Source: an uncultured Prevotella sp.
GTDB taxonomy: Bacteria > Bacteroidota > Bacteroidia > Bacteroidales > Bacteroidaceae
Direction: 5' to 3'
Length of the DNA stretch: 64,000 nucleotides
Assembly: GCA_938028745.1 (NCBI GenBank)
Contig: CALIZL010000039.1
Span: 1 to 64,000, forward strand
Shown: piece after piece, positions 43,703 through 53,020 of the stretch
Layout of the letters: every line of letters begins with the position of its first letter
How positions within the stretch are numbered: the first letter of the stretch is position 1
Position numbers and translations under genes: made by a program
Notes under the pieces: model-generated
Seen by the model: the letters and a program-made list of their open reading frames with translations, nothing else
Told to the model about the DNA's origin: nothing
The model's database searches: none

Positions 43703-43807
43703 CGCAGTAAATTAGGGCATTACGCGCCATTGCCACTGCCCCACAGCACGTTCAAAGGCTAACAGCCGAGAACGCATTACATCATAATAGTAGAAAAAAT
43801 ACAACCC

Positions 43808-44563
43808 ATGAACATCGCCATTATAGGCTACGGAAAGATGGGCCGCATGATTGAAGAGATTGCCAAACAGCGCGGCCACAACATCGTTTGCATCATCGAC
43901 CAAGACAACCAAGCCGACTTCGACAGCCCTGCCTTTGCATCGGCAGACGTGGCCATCGAGTTTACCACCCCCCAAGCAGCCTTCGACAACTATCGAAAGG
44001 CCTTTGCACACAACGTAAAAGTGGTGTCGGGCTCCACGGGATGGCTTGCCCAACACGGCGAAGAGGTGCGCAAGATGTGCCAAGAAGAAGGGCAAACGCT
44101 GTTCTGGGGCAGCAACTTCTCTATTGGCGTGGCCATTTTCCAGGCCTTAAACCGCCGTTTGGCCGAACTGATGAACCGCTTTCCGCAATACAATGTGCAC
44201 ATCGAAGAAACCCATCATGTGCACAAACAAGACGCACCTTCGGGCACGGCCATTACTTTGGCCGAGGAAGTGGTGGCACAACTAGACCGCAAGGCAACGT
44301 GGGTAAAGGGCGAACAGCACTTGGCCGACGGCTCAACGCTGCCCAGCGAGCAAACAACCGACAACCAATTGGCCATCGACAGTTTCCGTCGCGGCGAGGT
44401 TCCAGGCATCCACACCATCGTTTACGACAGCGAGGCCGACTGCATCAGCATCACCCACGACGCCCATTCGCGCCGCGGTTTTGCCGAAGGCGCAGTGCTG
44501 GCTGCCGAATATGCCGCCACACACAATGGCTTATTAACGATGAACGACCTCTTTAAGTTCTGA
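43808..44563 (+). CDS. dapB: 4-hydroxy-tetrahydrodipicolinate reductase
   Basis: A 251-aa enzyme of lysine and diaminopimelate synthesis using NAD(P)H. It has the N-terminal Rossmann motif IGYGKMGRMIEEIA, GSTGW, the catalytic block EETHHVHKQDAPSGTA with the His pair and Lys, and ISITHDAHSRRGFAEGAVLAAE near the C-terminus. lepB starts 99 nt downstream and wbqC follows, so a dapB-lepB-wbqC operon is likely. Confidence 0.95.
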   Translation: MNIAIIGYGKMGRMIEEIAKQRGHNIVCIIDQDNQADFDSPAFASADVAIEFTTPQAAFDNYRKAFAHNVKVVSGSTGWLAQHGEEVRKMCQEEGQTLFWGSNFSIGVAIFQALNRRLAELMNRFPQYNVHIEETHHVHKQDAPSGTAITLAEEVVAQLDRKATWVKGEQHLADGSTLPSEQTTDNQLAIDSFRRGEVPGIHTIVYDSEADCISITHDAHSRRGFAEGAVLAAEYAATHNGLLTMNDLFKF

Positions 44564-44662
44564 CAACAACATGCGCCTGCACCCCCATACGGCACCGAAA
44601 CCAACCATGTTTCGCCACAACGTAAGGGGCAAAAGGCACAAAACATATAACTAACACTTGCA

Positions 44663-46108
44663 ATGATAAACAAGAAAAAGAAAGAATTCGACCCACGCAA
44701 GCAGTGGACTAAATTCATCATCGTGGCACTTCTCTACCTCGCATTCCTCTTTTGGGTGGAAAGTTGGTGGGGATTGCTCGTTCTGCCTTTCATCTACGAT
44801 GTTTATATTTCGAAGAAAATAAAATGGCAATGGTGGAAAGATTCCGAAGGACCTACGCGCTTTATCATGGGCTGGGTAGATGCCATCGTCTTCGCCCTTG
44901 TTGCCGTTTACTTCATCAACCTTTTCTTCTTCCAGAACTTTGTCATCCCTTCAAGCTCGCTAGAAAAGAGTTTGCTCACGGGCGATTACCTCTTTGTAAG
45001 CAAGCTGAGCTACGGTCCGCGCATCCCACAAACGCCACTTACCATGCCATTAACCCAACACACCATGCCGGTGATTAACGTTAAGTCGTACATTGAGGTG
45101 CCGCACTGGGACTATCGCCGCGTAAAAGGCTTGGGAAACGTGAAACTTAACGACATCGTTGTGTTCAATTACCCATCGGGCGACAGCCTTGTTAACGAGG
45201 CACGATGGGCAGCTGCCGACTATTACCAAATGGTTTACTCGTATGGCAAGCAGCTTTACGACCAAGCCAACCAGCCCGTTAACCTCGACAGCATGTCGCT
45301 TTTGCAACAACGCGCCTACTTCCAGCACATCTATGCGCTAGGGCGCGCTTACATCTTGCAAAACCCCAACGAGTATGGCGACCTCATTTCGCGCCCCACC
45401 GACCGCCGCGAGAACTACGTTAAGCGTTGTGTGGGCCTTCCGGGGCAAACCCTTCAAATAAAGAACCGCATCGTTTACCTCGACGGCAAGCCCAACAAAG
45501 AGCCAGACAACGTGCAATATACCTATTATGTTAAGCTGAAAGGAATGCTGCCCGACGACTTGCTTACAAGCCTAGGCATAACGCAAGAAGACCTGCAAAG
45601 CCTTAACACAAGCGGCGTTATGCCACTTACGGCAAAGGCTGCAAAGGCACTTGCCGCACGAAAAGACATCGTTGAGAGCGTGAAACTGAACACCGATGCA
45701 CCCACAGGCGACCTCTATCCCCTCAATGCCAACACGAAATGGACGCGCGATAACTACGGACCGATATGGATTCCCAAGAAAGGGGCTACCATTAAGCTTA
45801 GCTTAGCCAACCTGCCGATGTACGAACGTGCCATTCGCGTGTACGAAAACAACGAGGTTGACGTGCGCAACGGACAAATATACATCAACAACAAGCCCGC
45901 CAACAGCTACACCTTTAAGATGGACTACTATTGGATGATGGGCGACAACCGACACAATTCGGCCGACTCGCGCTATTGGGGCTTTGTACCCGAAGACCAT
46001 GTGGTGGGCAAACCCATATTCATTTGGTGGTCGCATGATGTAGACCATCCCGGATTTAAGGGCATCAGATGGAACCGCTTGTTCACTTGTGTGGATAAGA
46101 TAAAATGA
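44663..46108 (+). CDS. lepB: Signal peptidase I, long Bacteroidetes form
   Basis: A 481-aa inner membrane protease that removes signal peptides. Two N-terminal hydrophobic segments (about 20-50 and 70-92) are followed by IPSSSLEKSLLTGD, with Ser99 in the place of the catalytic Ser of PSGSM. The general-base Lys254 is in YVKRCVGLPGQTL. GDNRHNSADSRYWGFVPEDHVVGK is box E. About 130 residues are inserted between box B and the Lys box, and about 90 more before box E, making it much longer than E. coli LepB; long forms are usual in Bacteroidetes. Confidence 0.92.
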   Translation: MINKKKKEFDPRKQWTKFIIVALLYLAFLFWVESWWGLLVLPFIYDVYISKKIKWQWWKDSEGPTRFIMGWVDAIVFALVAVYFINLFFFQNFVIPSSSLEKSLLTGDYLFVSKLSYGPRIPQTPLTMPLTQHTMPVINVKSYIEVPHWDYRRVKGLGNVKLNDIVVFNYPSGDSLVNEARWAAADYYQMVYSYGKQLYDQANQPVNLDSMSLLQQRAYFQHIYALGRAYILQNPNEYGDLISRPTDRRENYVKRCVGLPGQTLQIKNRIVYLDGKPNKEPDNVQYTYYVKLKGMLPDDLLTSLGITQEDLQSLNTSGVMPLTAKAAKALAARKDIVESVKLNTDAPTGDLYPLNANTKWTRDNYGPIWIPKKGATIKLSLANLPMYERAIRVYENNEVDVRNGQIYINNKPANSYTFKMDYYWMMGDNRHNSADSRYWGFVPEDHVVGKPIFIWWSHDVDHPGFKGIRWNRLFTCVDKIK

Positions 46109-46209
46109 TTTAGCCTTAGCCACCTAGGGTATTATAGGCGCAATGCCGCAGATTAAAGGCTGGTTCTAGAACTTACCTCCACTGGATTTTAGCACATACC
46201 TAAGAGCGA

Positions 46210-46281
46210 TGGGACAAATGCAACGCTGTGTTCTTGGCTTATATCGAGCCAGCCATGCTGCATTTGTCCCACCTGTTTTTT
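46210..46281 (+). terminator. Terminator between lepB and wbqC
   Basis: TGGGACAAATGCA (46210-46222) pairs with TGCATTTGTCCCA (46259-46271); an inner GGCT/AGCC pair extends it. It is followed by six T. It lies 100 nt after the lepB stop, so wbqC may have its own promoter. Confidence 0.7.
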
Positions 46282-46398
46282 AGGTTTCATCAGCCTTTCT
46301 CTGCATGTTCAGCGTGCCTGCGGCGGTCAATCTCCCTGCCCTCGTGTTTACATCAGCCCCAACATTCTCACTCATCTCATTAAATCCGCACACAAAAC

Positions 46399-47079
46399 AT
46401 GTTCCCACTACTCTCTTCTGCCTATCTCGCCCCCGTACAATGGTACGCCAAACTCTTCCACAGCAATGGTTGTTGGATGGAGCAACACGACCATTTCATC
46501 AAGCAAACCTACCGCAACCGCTGCATCATAGCCACGGCCAACGGGCCACAAGCCCTAACCATCCCCATCGAACGGCCATCGGGCGAGCAGGCCTCGCGCA
46601 TGGCTATGAAAGACATTCGCATAAGCGACCACGGCAATTGGCGGCACATACATTGGCAAGCCATCGTGTCGGCCTATAACGAAAGCCCCTTTTTTGAGTA
46701 CTACGCCGACGACTTTCGCCCCTTTTTCGAGCGTCGTTTCGACTTTCTTTTCGACTTCAACCTCGAACTAACGCACACCATTTGCACCCTACTCGACTTT
46801 ACACCCAACATCAATCTCACCCCTGCTTTTGTGCCAACGCAGGCGCAATTGGCATCGGGCGCAAGTCTTCCAACTGCTTTTGGCGATGCCGACACTGGCT
46901 CCATCTCCACCTTTCAAGACTTCCGCGACACCATCGTGCCTAAAAATCCGCCCCACGACCCCGACTTTACTCCTCGCCCCTATTACCAAGTGTTCGCCCA
47001 ACGCCACGGGTTCTTGCCCAATCTAAGCATTATCGACTTGCTTTTTAACATGGGAAACGAGGCCCCGTTGTACCTTTAA
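46399..47079 (+). CDS. WbqC family protein
   Basis: A 226-aa protein with LAPVQWYAKLFHSNGCWMEQHDHFIKQTYRNRC, typical of WbqC-like proteins, seen as 20-residue-or-shorter blocks at residues 9-42. Members occur in O-antigen and other surface-sugar loci, and the family is often next to lepB in Bacteroidales. The enzymatic role is not established. It follows lepB but is separated from it by a hairpin. A short octamer array (47087-47125) follows. Confidence 0.85.
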   Translation: MFPLLSSAYLAPVQWYAKLFHSNGCWMEQHDHFIKQTYRNRCIIATANGPQALTIPIERPSGEQASRMAMKDIRISDHGNWRHIHWQAIVSAYNESPFFEYYADDFRPFFERRFDFLFDFNLELTHTICTLLDFTPNINLTPAFVPTQAQLASGASLPTAFGDADTGSISTFQDFRDTIVPKNPPHDPDFTPRPYYQVFAQRHGFLPNLSIIDLLFNMGNEAPLYL

Positions 47080-47086
47080 AACAAGT

Positions 47087-47125
47087 GTTTACAAGTTGAT
47101 GAGTTGGCGAATTGGTGGGTTAGTG
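47087..47125 (+). repeat. Short octamer array (GTTGATGA type)
   Basis: Four to five degenerate units, GTTGATGA, GTTGGCGA, ATTGGTGG and GTTAGTGC. Related in style to the array at 37478. Confidence 0.55.
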
Positions 47126-47168
47126 CGACTAGCACACCACTTTGACATCGAGTTTACACATTTCTGAT

Positions 47169-47176
47169 TATCTTTG
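47169..47176 (+). promoter_or_regulatory. -7 box upstream of AlkZ-like gene
   Basis: TATCTTTG with TTTG 24 nt upstream (47141-47144). It precedes the ATG at 47204 and overlaps a TTG codon at 47174, which rules that codon out as start. Confidence 0.5.
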
Positions 47177-47203
47177 CAAGATGTAAACATCCCCACAAAA
47201 GGC

Positions 47204-48268
47204 ATGAAAAAAATAAATATTCCAATGATTCGGCTGCGCGCCCAACAGTTAATTAACCCCGATTTTACCGACGTAAAAGATGTTATAGCCTGGATGGGAG
47301 CCATACAAGCACAACAACCCCGAATGGCAAAGCTGGCACTAGGAATACGTACACGCGGCGCAACGATGCAGCAAATCAGGCAAGCCCTCGAACGTGGAGA
47401 GATTCTTCGCACCCACGTACTACGCCCTACATGGCATTATGTAAGCCCAAGCGATATTCGTTGGATGCTCAAATTGTCGTGCAACAGGCTGAAATCGGCC
47501 TACGCATCGTTGATGAAAGGGCACGGACTGCACATCACCGAGCAGATGTACGATACCGCTAACCAGCATATCTATGATATGTTAAGCGGTGGAAAGAGCC
47601 TTACCAAACAGCAAATTACAGAACGAATGGCTGAAAAAGGCTTACCTTCGGACACCATTTTTATGAACCGCTTTTTGGAGAATGCCGAATGCGAGGCACT
47701 CATTTGCAGCGGCCCTGAAGCGGGAAACACACATACCTACATGCTCTTAGACGAGCGAGTAGCCCCTATGCCCTTACCCACAAAAGACGAGGCGTTGAGC
47801 AAATTGGCACGCAATTACTTTAGAAGTCATGCCCCAGCAACGTTAGACGACTTCTGTTGGTGGTCGGGATTGTCAATGAGAGAGGCGCGATTGGGCGTTG
47901 ATATTATTGAAAAAGATCTTCAAAAGGTCGTTCTCAACGATAAAACTTACCTGCTGCACGAATCTTCTTCAATCGACATCAAAGAGAAAGAAAGCTTTAT
48001 CTTTCTGCCTGCTTACGACGAATACATCATTGCCTACAAGTATCGCGGCGATGTTTTGCAAGCTTCTCACAACAGCAAAGCATTTACTAACAACGGTATT
48101 TTCTTTCCTCTTATCCTACAAAATGGCAGGGCGACGGGTAATTGGAAAATGACTTTGACACGCCGAAACATCGCCGTCAACACATTTTACTTTGATAACG
48201 ACGCCCCAACTAATTTGTCTGCGGCTGAAGAAAAAGCCCGTTTGCAACTTATTTGGTTCCATAACTAA
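47204..48268 (+). CDS. Winged-helix (HTH_42) AlkZ-like DNA glycosylase family protein
   Basis: A 354-aa protein of the HTH_42 (PF06224) family, composed of winged-helix repeats. Q35-A-Q37 in MGAIQAQQPRMAKLALGIR fits the QxQ catalytic motif of Streptomyces AlkZ, a glycosylase that unhooks DNA interstrand crosslinks; YcaQ of E. coli has QxD. TWHYVSPSDIRWML and FLPAYDEYIIAYKYR are other family blocks. The role as a lesion glycosylase is inferred from the motif. Its 3' end overlaps the 3' end of the convergent ynbC-like gene by 20 nt. Confidence 0.83.
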   Translation: MKKINIPMIRLRAQQLINPDFTDVKDVIAWMGAIQAQQPRMAKLALGIRTRGATMQQIRQALERGEILRTHVLRPTWHYVSPSDIRWMLKLSCNRLKSAYASLMKGHGLHITEQMYDTANQHIYDMLSGGKSLTKQQITERMAEKGLPSDTIFMNRFLENAECEALICSGPEAGNTHTYMLLDERVAPMPLPTKDEALSKLARNYFRSHAPATLDDFCWWSGLSMREARLGVDIIEKDLQKVVLNDKTYLLHESSSIDIKEKESFIFLPAYDEYIIAYKYRGDVLQASHNSKAFTNNGIFFPLILQNGRATGNWKMTLTRRNIAVNTFYFDNDAPTNLSAAEEKARLQLIWFHN

Positions 48269-49946
48269 CGGTAAAAATGCCGAAGTTATCGAGTTTCATG
48301 CCACATTTGGTTAAGCCATAAAAGGCGAAAAGGCTGTCCAGTTCGCGTTGCGAACGCCGCCGCATAATCCAATCGCGCTCTTGATGGCTGTTTAATACGA
48401 AAGCAATCATTTTTAACTGAGGGTGCCAAGGCTGACCGGTATAGACCAAAAAGCCGCCCGGTTGCAGTGCGGATAAAGCACCAGAGATGGCCTTACAAAC
48501 AAGCTCGTTATCACCAAAAAGCTCGAATATACCGGAAATAATAACGATATTAGGTTCAAAATTCAGCTGTCGATATGAGTCTTTATTAAAACAATCAAGA
48601 CGGGTAAACCGTATATTTTGAAGTCCTTGCTGTTGTATCTGTGCCTCGCCGAAAGCAATGTTTGCTTCCGAAAAATCGTTTATAACCACTTCTATTTCAG
48701 GAAACTTGCGCTTGATGTCGAACAAATAATTACCCGTTCCACCGGCAATGTCGAGTATTTTCACGGGTTCATTGCGCTGTTTAAGCGTTTCAATACGTTC
48801 TTCTACGGTTGCAATGAGATGCTCTCGGCGTATTCTTACTCCTCTCCAACCAATGGCGTTAAGATAGCCTTTGTCTATCCATCGCCCAATTGGTCCGCAT
48901 CCCTGCGCTTGGTTGCGATAAACATAATCGAGAGACATACCCGAATCAAAACCATATTTTAGTCCTACACGCATTCCTTTACTAAGAAATCCCAAGTGAT
49001 GGAGCATCCATTTCTGTATCCGAAAGCCCCAACGTTCAATTCGGGGAAGCATATTCAGGGCCATTTTGTTATACTCGTCAACTGTAAATTTATCAGGCAT
49101 ACAGGTCGTTGGCGGTTGTTCGAGTGAGAAACAGCGGTTAATAAACTCAGCAATAGGGTTGTAAACCTGCTCACGTTGCGTTTCAAACAATAGCCCGTGA
49201 TAAAACCCTTTGAGCTTGATAAACCGCTTTTGGGTGGAGCTGATGTCAACAAAAAAACGCTTTTGCATATCGTCTTTCACCACGTAATCTTTACCGGCAG
49301 ATAGTAACAATGTCGGTATGGTAATGGCAGCAGCATCTTCTACGATACGCTTTCCTGCTTTCAGCAAATCCAAGAGATAGTGCGCATCAATTTCTCTAGT
49401 AATTAGCGGGTCGGTGTCGTACGCCTTTTGCTGTTCCACATCATGTGTCAACACCTTCGATTTTACATAACTGGGCACCGTAAGATGTTTGAAAAGCCGC
49501 GCTGCCAACGCAATTCCCATCTTTGCAAAAGGCACATATAACTTAATGGTAAACGCAGGAGCAAGAAGTGCCATACCGGCAATACGGGGCGCAAAGTCGT
49601 GACACCACGCCGAAACAATTACGCCTGCAATGCTGTTAGCCACCACAAAGATGTCTCTCTCAACAATTCCATACTGCTCATGGAGGTATTTTACGAAAGC
49701 ATCCAAGTCGCGTACATAGTCCATAAAATGGGGCGAAACGGGTTGCGAAGTGTGCCCCAGTCCACGCATGTCAAAGCCAAAGATGTTGAAATGCACAAAT
49801 TGCTCGTTCTCGGCAAAGGCTTGCAAACGTCCCGAATGTTCGTGCCCGCGATGCAATATCACAATGGTTTTCTGCGAAGGGTTGTAATTCCACACCCTAT
49901 AAAAAATATCTGCGTTGTCAAAACTCTTAAATGTTCCTGTTTCCAT
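48249..49946 (-). CDS. Alpha/beta hydrolase-SAM methyltransferase fusion (YnbC-like)
   Basis: A 565-aa two-domain protein, last gene of the lipid operon. Residues about 1-290 are an alpha/beta hydrolase: HRGHEHSGR, DMRGLGHTS and nucleophile elbow VANSIAG (Ala-Asn-Ser-Ile-Ala, a variant of GxSxG). Residues about 295-565 are a class I methyltransferase with DIAGGTGNYLFDIK and a following IEVVINDFSE acidic strand. E. coli YnbC has the same fusion and is uncharacterised. It overlaps the preceding ynbD-like gene by 20 nt. Substrates are unknown; a lipid or lipid head group is likely from context. Confidence 0.85.
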   Translation of the reverse strand: METGTFKSFDNADIFYRVWNYNPSQKTIVILHRGHEHSGRLQAFAENEQFVHFNIFGFDMRGLGHTSQPVSPHFMDYVRDLDAFVKYLHEQYGIVERDIFVVANSIAGVIVSAWCHDFAPRIAGMALLAPAFTIKLYVPFAKMGIALAARLFKHLTVPSYVKSKVLTHDVEQQKAYDTDPLITREIDAHYLLDLLKAGKRIVEDAAAITIPTLLLSAGKDYVVKDDMQKRFFVDISSTQKRFIKLKGFYHGLLFETQREQVYNPIAEFINRCFSLEQPPTTCMPDKFTVDEYNKMALNMLPRIERWGFRIQKWMLHHLGFLSKGMRVGLKYGFDSGMSLDYVYRNQAQGCGPIGRWIDKGYLNAIGWRGVRIRREHLIATVEERIETLKQRNEPVKILDIAGGTGNYLFDIKRKFPEIEVVINDFSEANIAFGEAQIQQQGLQNIRFTRLDCFNKDSYRQLNFEPNIVIISGIFELFGDNELVCKAISGALSALQPGGFLVYTGQPWHPQLKMIAFVLNSHQERDWIMRRRSQRELDSLFAFYGLTKCGMKLDNFGIFTVSYGTK

Positions 49947-51219
49947 TTTTATCTCTGGTTAAATTCTTACTTATCGTTAACAGCACCGCTTCACCTATTC
50001 GGCGACTCCGAAAACGGCCCATTGCACAATGAATATATAGCTTTCGAGGCACATCTTCGGCTTTCATCTTCTCTAAAACCATATTTACAATACGCTCCTC
50101 ACAGGCTTTGGGGATAGTGGCAATATCCAAAAGCGGGAAGCAATGGTAATCTGCCGATGTGCGAAAGTAGGCGTTTTCGGGTAATTCGGCTGAAAGGTCG
50201 AACACCGAAACCTCTCCCAATAGGGCGAATTTCCGCGCAGAACGGCATGAAAGCAAGCCTCCAACGAAGATGTTGGGCGCAATTTCTACAGGTGCCTGAC
50301 GAGAAAACAACCACAATAGGCGATACACTGCGATATAGGGAAAATAGAAAATATAACGCAAAAAACCGATGCAACCGTGGTCGTCTTTAAGAAAATGCCG
50401 ATTAGAGCGATAATAAGCACGGCCCAATAACAGCAAGACGAGTATGCCCCACAATAAAAAAATACTGCCTAAAACCGAATATTCGATGGCAAACAACAAC
50501 GCCGTCAGCCCCACAGCGGCAACAAAAAAGTAAACCTTTGCTATTTGTTGGTTGCGCTTTTTACGGTAAGGAAACATCCATAACGTGAGAAAACCTGCCA
50601 TCAAACCCGTAGTAATATCGATGAAATGGTGCTGATATACCAAAAGGGTAGACAGCATTAACAACACCAACCACATTCTCAGTAAGTTTCTGAACCTGCT
50701 ATTTCGCACCCCACTCCAAAAGATGCAGGCATAACCTATATGTAAAGACGGGGCCTGATTAAAAGGCGTATCGTACGTATTGATGAAAGAAAACAAGATA
50801 TGGGCTGTTTCCGGACGTACAAAACTTTGTTTTAACGGAAAGATAATAAAACAAATTCCCGATAAAATGGTTATAAAAACGATGCGTTTACTTAATGTCG
50901 ACAGTTGACGAAAGGTATTGCAAAGGAAGAAAACCCATATAAAAAACACCACACTACTGCTATAAAAATAGATGGCAAAAGGTACAAACGGTATGGCCTT
51001 TTCAAACGAAAAGCAAAGCGAAGACACCTCTTTAAGCGATGCCGCATAGCTTGCAGCAAAAGTATAAACAGCATAGAATACTCCCCAACAAATAACAAGG
51101 GCGATGTATTTGCTTGCTTGCAAGCATTTGTTATCTATACCGCAACGCTGCATCAAACCGTTTAGCAAGGGCTGTTTACACGCCCATACCGTTTTGTCGT
51201 TTATTTGGGAATGCTCCAT
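49927..51219 (-). CDS. PAP2-dual-specificity phosphatase fusion (YnbD-like)
   Basis: A 430-aa inner membrane protein. Hydrophobic segments hold a PAP2 lipid-phosphatase domain: QAPSLHIGYACIFW and STLLVYQHHFIDITTG carry the conserved His residues. The C-terminal part has the Cys-phosphatase motif HCAMGRFRS (HCx5R). PAP2 plus dual-specificity phosphatase is the architecture of E. coli YnbD. The ATG at 51219 overlaps the SDR gene by 19 nt; the 3' end overlaps the ynbC-like gene by 20 nt. It would dephosphorylate lipid phosphates, for example a product of the CDP-alcohol enzyme. Confidence 0.87.
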   Translation of the reverse strand: MEHSQINDKTVWACKQPLLNGLMQRCGIDNKCLQASKYIALVICWGVFYAVYTFAASYAASLKEVSSLCFSFEKAIPFVPFAIYFYSSSVVFFIWVFFLCNTFRQLSTLSKRIVFITILSGICFIIFPLKQSFVRPETAHILFSFINTYDTPFNQAPSLHIGYACIFWSGVRNSRFRNLLRMWLVLLMLSTLLVYQHHFIDITTGLMAGFLTLWMFPYRKKRNQQIAKVYFFVAAVGLTALLFAIEYSVLGSIFLLWGILVLLLLGRAYYRSNRHFLKDDHGCIGFLRYIFYFPYIAVYRLLWLFSRQAPVEIAPNIFVGGLLSCRSARKFALLGEVSVFDLSAELPENAYFRTSADYHCFPLLDIATIPKACEERIVNMVLEKMKAEDVPRKLYIHCAMGRFRSRRIGEAVLLTISKNLTRDKNGNRNI

Positions 51220-51956
51220 AAAGTCTTTCGGTGCATAAAAGCCGATAACAAACAAGTGGGTAAAAGCGAAAGAAAAGCGATGGAAAGGCGCATTTTTGGC
51301 GGAAAAACCACCTGTGCTTTGCGCTGCGCTATGGCCTTTGTCATTGTTTCGACAGCCCGATTTAAGGGCATGTAGAACGGACATTTGGAAAGGTCGTTAC
51401 GATATATCTCTCTCAATCGTGGCGTGTCTATGTAGCCCGGAACAAGTGTTGTAACCGTTATTTGATAGTCGGCCAAACTTCGGCGATAAGCATCGGCTAT
51501 CTGTATCAAAGCTCTTTTGCACTTGGCATATACGCTTGCGCACGGATAATGCAGCAATCCGGCCACCGAAGCAATCACTACCAAATGTCCGCCGGATGCT
51601 TTCATCGTTTCTCGTGCCACTTCCATCGCATTCAATGCACCTGCGATATTAACTTTCAACATTTGTGAAGTCTGCTCAAAATCCACTTCTTCAGTAACGC
51701 CGTTACGGTAATATCCGGCAGCAACAATCATCATGTCCAACCCCTTATCGGCACAAAACACTTCTACGGCAGCGGTTAATGCGTCCTTATCACACACGTC
51801 GAGCTGGTATGCAAGCAACAGTTTGTTAACCTCGTCGCTCCCATCTATTCGTGCCGTATTTCGTCCGCACACCCCAACCCGATGACCTTCGGCAGCATAA
51901 AACCGCGCCAAGGCCAAGCCGATACCCGATGTTCCGCCCGTAATAAAGATGTTCAT
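51201..51956 (-). CDS. Short-chain dehydrogenase/reductase
   Basis: A 251-aa SDR. The NAD(P)-binding motif is TGGTSGIGLALA, the N-AAG block is IVAAGYYRNG, and catalytic Ser/Tyr/Lys appear in VASVAGLLHY and VYAKCKRAL. It acts on an alcohol or ketone; a ketosphinganine or acyl-glycerone-type lipid step is plausible from the operon but not shown. The start overlaps the patatin-like gene by 4 nt (ATGA) and the stop overlaps the ynbD-like gene, so coupling is tight. A C-terminal hydrophobic segment (AFLSLLPTCLLSAF) may anchor it to membrane. Confidence 0.87.
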   Translation of the reverse strand: MNIFITGGTSGIGLALARFYAAEGHRVGVCGRNTARIDGSDEVNKLLLAYQLDVCDKDALTAAVEVFCADKGLDMMIVAAGYYRNGVTEEVDFEQTSQMLKVNIAGALNAMEVARETMKASGGHLVVIASVAGLLHYPCASVYAKCKRALIQIADAYRRSLADYQITVTTLVPGYIDTPRLREIYRNDLSKCPFYMPLNRAVETMTKAIAQRKAQVVFPPKMRLSIAFLSLLPTCLLSAFMHRKTLWSIPK

Positions 51957-52993
51957 ACCTGTTTGTTTTTAAAATGTTGGGCAACCCTATCGTATCCGTA
52001 TTGCCATTGAAAGTTCATATCTTCTACAAACTGCGCATAGGTTTTGGGCAGTTTCAGTTCTACCTGGAGTTTCAGAAGATTGATGTTTTTCTCGATGTAA
52101 TGGCCCGAAAGTGCTTGGTTCATGTCGGCCGTGTCTACCCAATAGTTCACCGAATGCGTCATCACTTCTTGCAATCGGCGGTTTCCACTATATCCAAATA
52201 CGGCTCTAATAAGTGCCTCGTCGATGGTGCCGAAGCCCTTTTTCTTCTCAAAGAAAATTGTTTCGCCAAGTTGTTCGGCCAGCTCTATGGGCATCAAATC
52301 AATAATTCCGCCCGCAAAATAGGCGCCGTTGTAATGTACGGGCTGAACGTAGAACATATCCGAAACAGATATGCGGGTGGCAATGGGCAAGGGAACGTCT
52401 TGAAACAGCTCAACTTGCGAGTCGATGGCACTACCCTCATAGCTTTTAAAATTGCAGTTAACAGCCGGCAAATCGATGTTTCTAGCTGTCTCGGCATCGG
52501 TAAAAAGCACCTTCCGATAAAGTTTTCTTCCGTTTCTTTCTTTACCGATGTCGGCCCTGTCAAACAACAAACGGGCACCTACTACAATGGTGGGAAGGGT
52601 TGGCCGAACAGCCAACGAGGGCAAAAGCGGGCGTATGTCGGTGGGCATGTCTACGATAAATTTATCGAAAATATTTTCGATATAAGGTGCATAGAATGTG
52701 TTTCGCACCTTGCGCTGGCAATAGACACCTATCTTATACAGCATTTTGAAACGTGTCAGTCGGGTGTTTTGCACAAAGCGATACAGCTCTTCCGACTGTA
52801 TAAAGGCCTTTCGCTGCTCGTCGGTAGCAAACGAATTGATGATGTTGGCAGCGATACTGCCACCGCAAGCGGCAATCAGCAGGTCGGGCTTTACACCATA
52901 ATGTTGCATCGCCGCATACATGCCGAGATACAAAGCATAACGTGTACCACCGCCAGAAAAAACCGCAACCGTTGGATAAGGTTTCTTTTTCAT
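51953..52993 (-). CDS. Patatin-like phospholipase with variant catalytic site
   Basis: A 346-aa patatin-fold protein. The oxyanion loop is GGGTR (14-18) and the nucleophile motif is G44-G-S46-I-A48, a GxSxA form of GxSxG. The segment expected to hold the dyad Asp (usually DGG) reads YFAGGIIDLMP at about residues 222-232, so the usual Asp is Ala; the nearby Asp of IID may or may not substitute. It is a possible phospholipase or acyltransferase, or a lipid-binding relative. It overlaps the SDR gene by 4 nt and follows the ynbA-like gene by 27 nt. Confidence 0.82.
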   Translation of the reverse strand: MKKKPYPTVAVFSGGGTRYALYLGMYAAMQHYGVKPDLLIAACGGSIAANIINSFATDEQRKAFIQSEELYRFVQNTRLTRFKMLYKIGVYCQRKVRNTFYAPYIENIFDKFIVDMPTDIRPLLPSLAVRPTLPTIVVGARLLFDRADIGKERNGRKLYRKVLFTDAETARNIDLPAVNCNFKSYEGSAIDSQVELFQDVPLPIATRISVSDMFYVQPVHYNGAYFAGGIIDLMPIELAEQLGETIFFEKKKGFGTIDEALIRAVFGYSGNRRLQEVMTHSVNYWVDTADMNQALSGHYIEKNINLLKLQVELKLPKTYAQFVEDMNFQWQYGYDRVAQHFKNKQV

Positions 52994-53020
52994 ACTCCAC
53001 TGCTTATCTATATCGTCGGT

